Positions 1 to 4,898 of a stretch of 7,361 nt of DNA are shown piece by piece (positions within the stretch are counted from its first letter, which is position 1; each line of letters begins with the position of its first letter). The notes beneath the pieces were generated by a model. The model was not told the DNA's origin, did not search any database, and saw only the letters and a list, made by a program, of their open reading frames with translations. The translations under genes were made by a program, and so were the position numbers. Source of the DNA: an uncultured Chlamydiae bacterium (GTDB taxonomy: Bacteria; Chlamydiota; Chlamydiia; Chlamydiales; CALBHK01); NCBI GenBank assembly GCA_937894565.1, contig CALBHK010000322.1, positions 1-7,361 of the forward strand, written 5' to 3'.

Positions 1-362
1 ATGAGTCCTCCAAGACCATAAACTCGATCAATCAATTCAATACCCATCGGCTCGCAGGCCAGACCCTTTTCAACCACAAGTGCTTTCCAGTCTTCCTTTC
101 GGTTGAATAGCTTCTTCTTCATCCATTTTTTTAGATACGTTTTGGCACCGGCAGGTAGTTGCGGATTATCGCGTTTAATAATTAAATCCTTTAACTCATC
201 CTCCATGTTGGCAGTAAGCGGTTTTATCTTATCTACCCCGGCGGCGTGGTCTCTTTTGCGAACGATCAATTCGCTGAGCCGAACTTTCTGAGCCTCTGTG
301 AGTCCTATTTCGCCAGACATGATCTCTGAGATCGCGTGGCAGCTTATTTTGAATATTTTCAT
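1..362 (-). CDS. Probable YqaJ-type phage exonuclease, N-terminal part (truncated by window edge)
   Basis: The frame is open from an ATG at 362 to the window edge, giving 120 residues and no stop. The start 'MKIFKISCHAISEIMSG' resembles the opening of phage YqaJ / lambda-exonuclease-like PD-(D/E)XK nucleases, where a short strand and 'S.I..IM' helix precede the core. Residues 74-112 (KTYLKKWMKK, then EKG at 98-100 and E104) match the family pattern in which a charged helix is followed by KG, three residues and a conserved Glu. The catalytic D, E and K residues would lie beyond the window, so activity cannot be confirmed. Such enzymes resect double-stranded ends to make single strands for phage recombination, and the ATPase gene upstream in the same operon fits that role. 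The family call is from memory of sequence style. Another operon protein of unknown function remains possible. Confidence 0.55.
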   Translation of the reverse strand, partial: MKIFKISCHAISEIMSGEIGLTEAQKVRLSELIVRKRDHAAGVDKIKPLTANMEDELKDLIIKRDNPQLPAGAKTYLKKWMKKKLFNRKEDWKALVVEKGLACEPMGIELIDRVYGLGGL

Positions 363-517
363 AGTCGTTATACTAGTTGTTTCCGGTGTCGCCGGAGCGA
401 GATAGCTTGCCTATCAGCACCACAGGTTCAGTTCCTTTCGCTTGGTCGGCTCATTGCTGTGGTCAGTCCAGAGCACTTATTATTCACCTTTCGGTTACTG
501 CCTGGCGCCTTTTAATG
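363..517 (-). other. Hairpin-rich spacer inside the early operon
   Basis: This 155-base gap is the only long one in the leftward operon. Read as minus-strand RNA it can form three successive hairpins: ACCACAG with CTGTGGT (463-457 with 425-419, 31-base loop), GATAG with CTATC (415-411 with 405-401, 5-base loop), and TCCGG with CCGGA (396-392 with 386-382, 5-base loop). The last lies about 20 bases before the nuclease start codon. None has a following U run, so an intrinsic terminator is unlikely. Only very short reading frames occur, such as a 17-codon GTG frame (VVLIGKLS...) ending at a TAG. A leader or RNA-processing element controlling nuclease expression is possible but unproven. Confidence 0.4.
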
Positions 518-1402
518 TTATTTTATTCCGAGGTTGGCTTTAATTTTAGCACCGTATTCTTGGACATCCAAGTTGTCCTGCATCTCCTGACTCAAAGTCT
601 TCCATATTTTTCCAAGAGTTGTTGCGTCTGCCTTGTCAAGTTCAGCCTTTGCGTCGGCAACTTTCTCGGCAACGGTTTTAAAAACCTCCGGAATTGGCGT
701 GATACCCATAGTGCACCAGTCCAAGATCTGTTTACCAACATCTGGAGTAATTATAAACTCTGGTTGATCCATGAACATGCCAGAACGGTCTTTGGCTGCC
801 TTAGCCATGAACTTGTCATTGATGATGTCAAAGGCAATCGTCATTTCGTAATCGTAACCATCGCGAATTTGATCATCCATGCCGGCCTTCTCCACCTTTG
901 TTTTGTTGTTTTCGGTTATCACATTATAGGCTTGCTTTTTCCGGTTGGTCGTAATCACGTGGCAGCTACTTTGAAGAATTGCATTGAGCCATTGCTGATA
1001 TCTAGGTGTAACTTTGGCCCAGCTTGCAAATGTTCCGCCAAGGCTGTCTTTAATTTCAATCAGGCCACCTTGGCCGGTCCACACGTGAGTTACGCTGTCT
1101 ATGATGATTACCTCAATCCCAGCCTTTTCACAGGCCTTAATGGCTTCAATGTACTTCTCAGGCGTGTAAGGAGCTGGCAATTCTATCGTGTTGAATTCAC
1201 CAACAGTGAAACCTGTTTTGAAGGTGTGGTTGGCGTACAAGGCCGCGGAACGGTTTTCAGTGTCTATGACACAAATCTTGTCCCAATCATTGGTCATGCC
1301 ATAGGCAATCATCAGAGCACTGGTCGTTTTACCGTAACCGGTCGGAGAGGCAATCGATAGTCGAATTTTAACCTGCTCCCGTTTTGCTTTTTTTAGTTGC
1401 AT
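518..1402 (-). CDS. Sak4-like RecA-fold ATP-binding protein (AAA_24 type)
   Basis: A 294-aa P-loop ATPase. The Walker A region is 'SPTGYGKTTSAL' (19-30), with Lys25 and Thr26 binding the phosphates; the first Gly of the classical GxxxxGKT motif is Ser19 here. Strand 'KICVIDTEN' (42-50) follows, then Walker B 'EVIIIDS' (97-103, Asp102) and a sensor-like 'HVITTNRKK' (148-156). 'AKDRSG' (203-208) sits where this family carries its conserved K/R loop. The 'YTPEKYIEAI' segment (79-88) and the order of motifs are typical of phage ATPases linked to single-strand annealing and recombination (Sak4, PF13479-like), acting on phage DNA in the cytoplasm. The gene starts at an ATG overlapping the upstream 63-aa gene by 10 bases, and the probable exonuclease follows downstream. 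Residues 240-285 are a charged, helical C-terminal tail without a recognised domain. The domain call is strong; the exact recombination role is inferred. Confidence 0.85.
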   Translation of the reverse strand: MQLKKAKREQVKIRLSIASPTGYGKTTSALMIAYGMTNDWDKICVIDTENRSAALYANHTFKTGFTVGEFNTIELPAPYTPEKYIEAIKACEKAGIEVIIIDSVTHVWTGQGGLIEIKDSLGGTFASWAKVTPRYQQWLNAILQSSCHVITTNRKKQAYNVITENNKTKVEKAGMDDQIRDGYDYEMTIAFDIINDKFMAKAAKDRSGMFMDQPEFIITPDVGKQILDWCTMGITPIPEVFKTVAEKVADAKAELDKADATTLGKIWKTLSQEMQDNLDVQEYGAKIKANLGIK

Positions 1403-1584
1403 TGTTTTTGCTTTTTAATTGATATTTTATTTTTGTTAACTGTTGTCGTAATTTTAAAGGGCTCAAAGTCTTCAACATACGCCACCAACCGCTTTGCATC
1501 TCTTTTCTTCATCGTCACTTCCTCGCCCGCAAATATCCTGGCAGCCCACTCCCTCGCCGATAATGTCCTACTCACCAAATTCAT
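1393..1584 (-). CDS. Small basic protein of the early operon, unknown function
   Basis: A 63-aa protein whose ATG overlaps the stop of the upstream 33-codon gene (ATGA) and whose end overlaps the ATPase start by 10 bases. These couplings on both sides are the main evidence that it is real. Residues 7-45 look like a compact helix-rich fold ('LSAREWAARIFAGEEVTM', then a KKRDAKRL helix). The last 20 residues are rich in Lys and Asn and probably disordered. Net charge is positive, so nucleic-acid binding or an accessory role for the ATPase is conceivable, but no motif shows it. I do not recognise a family. Confidence 0.65.
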   Translation of the reverse strand: MNLVSRTLSAREWAARIFAGEEVTMKKRDAKRLVAYVEDFEPFKITTTVNKNKISIKKQKQCN

Positions 1585-1682
1585 ATCTGTTCTTTTGAGA
1601 TTAAAGATTTCACCGCGTAAATTATCCCGGCGGCGGAACCTACGCTGGCCAGGCCTGTGAGTATTAAAAAAAGTGTTTCCAT
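1581..1682 (-). CDS. 33-aa single-pass membrane peptide
   Basis: A short gene starting at ATG 1682, two bases after the stop of the upstream 87-aa gene, and ending in an ATGA overlap with the downstream 63-aa gene. The product is almost one hydrophobic helix (residues 4-25, 'LFLILTGLASVGSAAGIIYA') followed by a short basic and acidic tail (KSLISKEQI). The same frame stays open upstream to an ATG at 1784, but that extension lies inside the upstream gene and its translation is Arg/Pro-rich, so the internal ATG is the better start. It probably sits in the inner membrane; topology and role are unknown. It is too short for family assignment. Confidence 0.6.
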   Translation of the reverse strand: METLFLILTGLASVGSAAGIIYAVKSLISKEQI

Positions 1683-1684
1683 GC

Positions 1685-1948
1685 TTAAATGTCTTTTGTC
1701 TCTTCTTCGGTTAATTGCCAGATTTCCTTGTCGGTCAGGCCTTTGTTCCGGAAGTACTCGAAGTGCTGGCCAGACTTCACACATTCGTTAAAAAACTTAT
1801 CGTCGCCAATTCTCACTCCAAGTCCTTTATCGAAACCCTTTTCGCAGCACACGCAGTGGTGAGGGTACTCATACTTGTCATCTGAATTGTCTTCCTGGTT
1901 GTGGTGGTCAATGGCATCATCCACCGGATTTCCGCTATAATAAACCAT
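1685..1948 (-). CDS. Cys/His-rich small acidic protein, possible zinc binder
   Basis: An 87-aa protein starting 14 bases inside the end of the upstream 100-aa gene and ending two bases before the 33-codon membrane gene. The N-terminal third is very acidic (D/E/N-rich, 8-27). Next comes 'HHCVCCEKGF' (30-39), with His30, His31, Cys32, Cys34 and Cys35, and later Cys56 and His62. That set could coordinate one zinc ion, but the spacing fits no standard zinc-finger pattern I know. The end (LTDKEIWQLTEEETKDI) is helical and acidic. Acidic early phage proteins sometimes mimic DNA or inhibit host factors; here that is only a guess. Family unknown. Confidence 0.65.
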   Translation of the reverse strand: MVYYSGNPVDDAIDHHNQEDNSDDKYEYPHHCVCCEKGFDKGLGVRIGDDKFFNECVKSGQHFEYFRNKGLTDKEIWQLTEEETKDI

Positions 1949-2237
1949 GTTGTTTTTTGGCTTTGATTAGTTTGAAATACAGTTCTTCGTTAAAAAATCC
2001 ATGACTTTCACCCGTGCAACGGTTCCACCATGGGGTGATTCTTTCGAGAAGAATGTTGCGCTGCAGTGTCTCAACTTCCTCCTTCACGATGGCGTCAGTT
2101 ATCCACTTCAAGAAGTTGGCGGCGTTTGGCGTTGTTTTGATGGATCTTACTCCCTGGCAAAGCGTCTTCGCCTCGTAAAACTGCCCGGCCTTAGTGCAGC
2201 CGTACTCGATTTGTATGTCACCGGTGATCAATATCAT
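1935..2237 (-). CDS. Conserved-looking 100-aa early phage protein, unknown function
   Basis: The ATG overlaps the stop of the 50-aa gene upstream in an ATGA arrangement, and the end overlaps the 87-aa gene by 14 bases. The product begins with a beta-like stretch (MILITGDIQIEYG), then helices around 37-67, and contains a 'PWWNRCTGE' segment (69-77) with adjacent tryptophans that could be a binding or packing site. Cysteines at 14, 27 and 74 follow no clear pattern. There is no signal peptide or membrane segment. Operon position suggests an early function such as replication support or host takeover, which is inference only. Confidence 0.6.
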   Translation of the reverse strand: MILITGDIQIEYGCTKAGQFYEAKTLCQGVRSIKTTPNAANFLKWITDAIVKEEVETLQRNILLERITPWWNRCTGESHGFFNEELYFKLIKAKKQHGLL

Positions 2238-2386
2238 TTCTCGATGGATTTTTTGAACTGTTTAACGGCACGCAGCATCTTGGTTTTCTGCCCCGGCTCG
2301 TAGTAGAACATGGCCTGAACTTCCCCACGGTTTTCGATCACGAAACCTTGAGCCTGTTTTAAATCGCGTATTTTAGCTTTTGGCAT
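2234..2386 (-). CDS. 50-aa basic protein, unknown function
   Basis: This short gene starts at an ATG at 2386, 14 bases inside the end of the upstream helix-turn-helix gene, and ends in an ATGA overlap with the 100-aa gene. Without it there would be an unexplained 135-base hole in an otherwise continuous operon. The product (MPKAKIRDLKQ... to ...KQFKKSIEK) is strongly basic at both ends, with a beta-like centre (GFVIENRGEVQAMFYYE, 14-30). A stretch AGAGAA about 6 bases before the start is a modest ribosome-binding candidate. No family is recognised. Confidence 0.6.
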   Translation of the reverse strand: MPKAKIRDLKQAQGFVIENRGEVQAMFYYEPGQKTKMLRAVKQFKKSIEK

Positions 2387-2681
2387 ACAATTCTCTTGCT
2401 TTTGGCAACAAAGCCGGGTTTTCCTTTATTTTTTGGGCCAGCGCCTGGCACTCGTTTTTGAAGTACAGGAAGCCTTTAACCCCTTGGCGCCTCGTTAGGA
2501 TACCATTCTCAACAAAATACCTGAGGTACCGGCTGTTGGCCACGCCAATGATCTTGCATGCGTTTTGGGCGGTGCAGGTATCAACCTGTGGGGCCGATAG
2601 ACTCTCGCGGATGCTTTGCAGCTCAGCAATCATTTGGCGCATCAGGGCATTGTTTTCGTGTATGGCTTGGGTTAGGTCCAT
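2373..2681 (-). CDS. Helix-turn-helix DNA-binding protein, excisionase- or CII-like
   Basis: A 102-aa protein with a probable coiled coil at 1-30 (MDLTQAIHENNALMRQMIAE and on) and a winged-helix DNA-binding region at 38-75. That region reads 'TAQNACKIIGVANSRYLRYF' and then 'GILTRRQGVKGFLYF', the layout of MerR/excisionase-type domains, where a helix-turn-helix is followed by a basic hairpin wing. The helical tail (76-102) is basic. Its start codon shares one base with the stop of the Cro-like gene (TAATG), so the two should be co-translated. In temperate phages this second early position is often held by an excisionase or a CII-type activator. No integrase is in view to support excisionase, so the exact role is open. 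Confidence 0.65.
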   Translation of the reverse strand: MDLTQAIHENNALMRQMIAELQSIRESLSAPQVDTCTAQNACKIIGVANSRYLRYFVENGILTRRQGVKGFLYFKNECQALAQKIKENPALLPKARELYAKS

Positions 2682-2938
2682 TAGTTTATGTCGTTTTCAA
2701 CTGGAATCACGTTGTTTTTTACAAACTCGTCATTCTGGCGACTTTTTGCTCTGTAAAATTTTTGGATTACCTCGAACGTTTTTTCGCTCATTCTTCCGGT
2801 TCTTAAAGCCGTGCTGATGGTCAGTCTTGTTACCCCTTCTGGGTCTTCTGGTGTTTGAGAAAATTCTACAATTTTCTCGATGTCTCCGTGCTCTTGCAAA
2901 ATCTTCCAGCTTCTTCTGATTTTCCCGTGAACTATCAT
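2681..2938 (-). CDS. Cro-like transcriptional regulator, first gene of the leftward operon
   Basis: An 85-aa protein. Residues 13-62 can form a small helical DNA-binding domain: 'EGVTRLTISTALRTGRMSE' (34-52) has the turn and second-helix look of Cro/CI-type proteins, where a T/S-rich recognition helix is followed by a G.M.E.T turn. Residues 56-85 are helical then polar. It is the first gene leftward from the switch region, facing the repressor gene, which is the usual place for Cro. The start ATG at 2938 lies about 35 bases downstream of the predicted transcription start of the leftward promoter. It probably binds the same operators as the repressor. The DNA-binding call rests on pattern and position. 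Confidence 0.6.
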   Translation of the reverse strand: MIVHGKIRRSWKILQEHGDIEKIVEFSQTPEDPEGVTRLTISTALRTGRMSEKTFEVIQKFYRAKSRQNDEFVKNNVIPVENDIN

Positions 2939-2978
2939 TTTTTACGATTTTCTTATATTTGTGTAAATAATTACGATT

Positions 2979-3002
2979 ACAAATGTATATACAAATGTAT
3001 AG
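2979..3002. repeat. Two 12-bp direct repeats, candidate repressor operators
   Basis: ACAAATGTATAT (2979-2990) is followed directly by ACAAATGTATAG (2991-3002), identical in 11 of 12 positions. The junction also forms a perfect 10-bp palindrome TGTATATACA (2984-2993). The first copy contains the leftward -7 element, so a bound protein would block that promoter. An inverted half-site ATTTGT lies at 2958-2963. These are likely binding sites for the repressor, the Cro-like protein or both. Confidence 0.5.
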
Positions 3003-3010
3003 TTTGTCAA
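2980..3010 (-). promoter_or_regulatory. Leftward early promoter
   Basis: On the minus strand a TTG (3010-3008, within TTGACA) is followed after 20 bases by TACATTTG (2987-2980). This fits the Bacteroidota consensus of TTG, 17-23 bases, TAnnTTTG. Transcription would start near 2972 and run into the Cro-like gene at 2938. Confidence 0.6.
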
Positions 3011-3034
3011 GGAAAAATATCTACCTTTGTCAAG
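3003..3034 (+). promoter_or_regulatory. Rightward repressor promoter with 9-bp direct repeats
   Basis: TTTG at 3003-3006 and TACCTTTG at 3022-3029 resemble Bacteroidota -33 and -7 elements, although the 15-base gap is shorter than usual. The 9-mer TTTGTCAAG occurs at 3003-3011 and again at 3026-3034, 23 bases apart (about two helical turns), so each promoter box lies in a repeat that could also be a protein-binding site. The repressor ATG follows at 3061. Confidence 0.45.
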
Positions 3035-3060
3035 AAGTTATCAACAATTAAACCCGTATC

Positions 3061-3657
3061 ATGACAGGTAACGAACTAAAGACCATTTTCAACATTTCTG
3101 GTATTACTGGCGATGCATTTGCTGCTAAGCTGGGAATATCAAGAGCTCGCCTCTATCAGTTATTCGAAATTCATACCGTTCCGCATCCGATAGAGCAAAA
3201 ATTAATAAAGGATACCGAAATAAAAAAAGGAATACAATTGTCTACTTCTGTTGACGGAAAGCCGGTTCCGCTTTACGATATTGACGCCACGGCCGGAAAC
3301 GTGACAATTTTTTCGCAGGACGGATCGGAAAATGTAAAACAGCATATTTCCGTGCCGGCGTTTTCGGATTGCGACATGTTCATATCAATTTCTGGCAACT
3401 CCATGTATCCGAAATACTGCTCCGGGGACCTGGTGGCGCTAAAAAAGATTGAGGACTTTGAAGTAGTGGCCTTTGGAGAGGCTTACGTTGTGGTAACAAA
3501 GGAGCAACGGTTTCTTAAATACATTAAAAAAGGATCTGATCGGCTGCACTGGTCCTTGGAATCTGAGAATTTGAAGTTTGAGGCTTTTGAGGTACCGGTC
3601 AAAAAAGTACTACATTTGTACATCGTTAAAGGTAAAATCGCAAAAAACATTATCTGA
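3061..3657 (+). CDS. CI/LexA-like phage repressor with S24 self-cleaving domain
   Basis: A 198-aa protein with an N-terminal helix-turn-helix (about 3-48; 'DAFAAKLGISRARLYQLFE' is the core) and a C-terminal peptidase S24 domain. The probable self-cleavage bond is Ala78-Gly79 in 'DATAGN'. The nucleophile is Ser114 in 'SGNSMYP', followed by 'SGDLVAL', and the general base is Lys153 in 'RFLKYIKK'. The spacings (36 and 39 residues) resemble LexA and lambda CI. The protein should hold the lytic promoters off and be inactivated when RecA filaments promote self-cleavage after DNA damage. It faces the leftward operon across the switch region, and its stop codon overlaps the next gene by one base. The all-phage context and Cro-like neighbour favour a phage repressor over host LexA. 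Confidence 0.9.
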   Translation: MTGNELKTIFNISGITGDAFAAKLGISRARLYQLFEIHTVPHPIEQKLIKDTEIKKGIQLSTSVDGKPVPLYDIDATAGNVTIFSQDGSENVKQHISVPAFSDCDMFISISGNSMYPKYCSGDLVALKKIEDFEVVAFGEAYVVVTKEQRFLKYIKKGSDRLHWSLESENLKFEAFEVPVKKVLHLYIVKGKIAKNII

Positions 3658-4208
3658 TGAGATTTATTTTGACAATACTGTTTTTACCGGCAGCCATGTT
3701 TCCTCAACTAGTCGATACCATATTTACCAACAAAGGTGAAGCCATTCCATGCAAAATAACGATGATTAATAACGTCAATGTGTTTCACGACAATAAGAAG
3801 GGAACAAATACATTCATTTCGATATCGGCCATAAAGCAGATTAGTCAGGCAGGGAAGAGAAGTCAACTGACAGCTAAGGCTTCGATGGCTGATTCAGTTG
3901 ATGTAAAACCAATGATAAACGGGGTTTACATCAGCAGTTTAAATGCTGAATACGTCCAGATAATGGGGGTTGGTAAATTTTTATCTACACAGCTTATAAT
4001 TCAACTTGACTTTGGACAATACGATAATTTATTTACCGGTTACGATACTCGTCTCACCGATCAGAATGATAATGCAATAGTGTTCAACTCGATGGTTGAT
4101 GCACTGAATTTTATGTGCAAACACGGATATGAATTTGTTCAGGCATATGCTTTTTCGACAGGGACACAAAACGTATATCATTACCTTTTACGCAGAAAGA
4201 AAAAATGA
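3657..4208 (+). CDS. Secreted protein co-transcribed with the repressor
   Basis: A 183-aa protein whose ATG shares one base with the repressor stop. Residues 1-17 look like a signal peptide (MRFILTILFLPAAMFPQ: a basic residue, a hydrophobic core, then a small/polar end). Residues 18-61 (DTIFTNKGEAIPCKITMIN and on) resemble a beta-rich motif found in many secreted Bacteroidota proteins of unknown role, in which a compound is named 'I.T..GE.I.CKI'. The C-terminal half has 'LIIQLDFGQ' (113-121) and 'MVDALNFMCKHGYEFVQAY' (146-164), a pattern I associate with uncharacterised Bacteroidota proteins. Coupling to the repressor predicts expression in the lysogen at the cell envelope, so superinfection exclusion or host-surface change are reasonable guesses. 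It overlaps the lipoprotein gene by 4 bases. Confidence 0.75.
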   Translation: MRFILTILFLPAAMFPQLVDTIFTNKGEAIPCKITMINNVNVFHDNKKGTNTFISISAIKQISQAGKRSQLTAKASMADSVDVKPMINGVYISSLNAEYVQIMGVGKFLSTQLIIQLDFGQYDNLFTGYDTRLTDQNDNAIVFNSMVDALNFMCKHGYEFVQAYAFSTGTQNVYHYLLRRKKK

Positions 4209-4597
4209 AACCCATCTTATTTTTATCAATCATCATCGCGCTGGCTTCTTGCAAAAAGAAGAACCAGACGCCAGCAGAAGAGGAGCCAAGTAAGGCTGTT
4301 TACAGTTACAAAATCGGTATTTACGATAAAACTCAAAGCGGTTTTCACGATACATTAGTGATCAACATAAATGGTAAAACCTATTCACAACTTGAAGCTA
4401 GGTTTAAAACAGGAGATTTTGTGGAAGTTAGTTATCATCCAGGAGTAGACTTGTATGGAAATGACAAAACAGCAATTTTAAAAAACAGGATTCAGATCGT
4501 TTTCCAAAAAGCGGACGGGGTTAACCCGGTAAAGTACATCGAAATGTTCCTGGCCAACTGCACTTGCAAAACTTACTTCTCCACCACGGCGGAATAA
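4205..4597 (+). CDS. Predicted lipoprotein, last gene of the repressor operon
   Basis: A 130-aa protein with a clear lipoprotein signal: MKPILFLSIIIALASC, lipobox LASC, with Cys16 to be lipidated. Basic residues (KKK, 17-19) follow directly. The Glu-rich linker (24-28) leads to a probably beta-rich domain (33-130) with 'KIGIYDKTQSGFHDTLVINI' and a late C-x-C pair (Cys119, Cys121). The ATGA overlap with the secreted-protein gene makes three continuous genes from the repressor. Small envelope lipoproteins made by prophages often block DNA entry by related phages, so superinfection exclusion is a plausible but untested role. The family is unrecognised, and the presence of a following terminator is uncertain (see 4641-4665). 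Confidence 0.8.
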   Translation: MKPILFLSIIIALASCKKKNQTPAEEEPSKAVYSYKIGIYDKTQSGFHDTLVININGKTYSQLEARFKTGDFVEVSYHPGVDLYGNDKTAILKNRIQIVFQKADGVNPVKYIEMFLANCTCKTYFSTTAE

Positions 4598-4640
4598 TTT
4601 ACCTTCATACAATTCCTGATTTCTTTTTAAATTGAATTTT

Positions 4641-4665
4641 ATATATAAATTTTTAATTTATATAT
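4641..4665. repeat. Perfect 11-bp A/T inverted repeat, possible weak terminator
   Basis: ATATATAAATT (4641-4651) and AATTTATATAT (4655-4665) are exact reverse complements around a TTT loop. It lies 44 bases after the lipoprotein stop and could end the repressor operon, although an all-A/T stem lacks the G/C core and is weak as an intrinsic terminator. An easily melted site used by DNA-binding proteins is another reading. Confidence 0.5.
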
Positions 4666-4698
4666 CTATATCATTATCTATATCATTATCTATATCAG
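4663..4698. repeat. Three tandem 12-bp repeats
   Basis: TATCTATATCAT occurs at 4663-4674 and 4675-4686, and a third copy at 4687-4698 differs only in its last base (G for T). The repeats lie upstream of the packaging genes and overlap the end of the A/T inverted repeat. Spaced slightly over one helical turn, they could be protein-binding iterons, for example for terminase or a regulator, or simple slippage products. Confidence 0.7.
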
Positions 4699-4703
4699 TT
4701 GAA

Positions 4704-4752
4704 TTTGTTTAACAAAATTAACACGTGTCAACACATGTTGAACAGCGTTAAC
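4704..4752. promoter_or_regulatory. Cluster of short palindromes, candidate operator region
   Basis: In 49 bases there are four dyads: TTTGTT-T-AACAAA (4704-4716), ACACGTGT (4721-4728), CAACA-CA-TGTTG (4729-4740) and GTTAAC (4747-4752). Such density suggests dimeric regulator binding upstream of the rightward packaging genes. Related half-sites (AACAC, CAACA, TTAAC) recur, but no exact repeat links them to the 2979-3002 operators. The function is inferred. Confidence 0.4.
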
Positions 4753-4816
4753 TGTAGCTGAGTTTAAACCAACTGGTTTTTCGTGAAAATTAGTTAAATA
4801 GTAAAACGATTATTTA

Positions 4817-4840
4817 TTCGCATATACGAATGTATGCGAA
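4817..4840. promoter_or_regulatory. TTCG/CGAA inverted element upstream of the packaging genes
   Basis: TTCGCATA (4817-4824) is the reverse complement of TATGCGAA (4833-4840). Within it TTCG-CATATA-CGAA (4817-4830) is nearly palindromic, giving three half-sites. The element lies about 50 bases before the first packaging-region gene and may bind a late-gene regulator or help position a promoter. A TATAAG follows at 4845-4850, but no convincing TTG / TAnnTTTG pair is present. Confidence 0.35.
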
Positions 4841-4865
4841 CATGTATAAGTTTTTTGGAAACACA

Positions 4866-4898
4866 TTTTCGGCAGCTCAATTTTGTATGTGCCGAAAA
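4866..4898 (+). promoter_or_regulatory. 9-bp hairpin covering the next gene's start
   Basis: TTTTCGGCA (4866-4874) pairs exactly with TGCCGAAAA (4890-4898) across a 15-base loop. The loop holds the TTG codon at 4883 and the stem covers most of the GTG at 4889, the two usable starts of the following gene. As RNA it could limit ribosome access. The stem is not followed by a U run on the plus strand, so it is not a rightward intrinsic terminator. Confidence 0.5.

Noticed and set aside
377..1360. 327-codon plus-strand open frame opposite the ATPase
   Set aside because: It is antisense to a well-supported P-loop ATPase whose motifs are intact, and its translation is Cys/Phe/Leu-rich without any domain, as expected for a mirror frame.
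1683..1784. N-terminal extension of the 33-aa membrane peptide to an ATG at 1784
   Set aside because: The extension lies inside the 87-aa gene in another frame and is Arg/Pro-rich, while the internal ATG at 1682 directly follows that gene's stop.
2380..2817. 145-codon plus-strand open frame over the two regulator genes
   Set aside because: It runs antisense across both coupled leftward genes and gives a Cys/Phe/Arg-rich product without a domain.
4766..4781. Small AAACC-AACT-GGTTT hairpin followed by T residues
   Set aside because: A five-pair stem with little G/C and a short T run is too weak to call a terminator.
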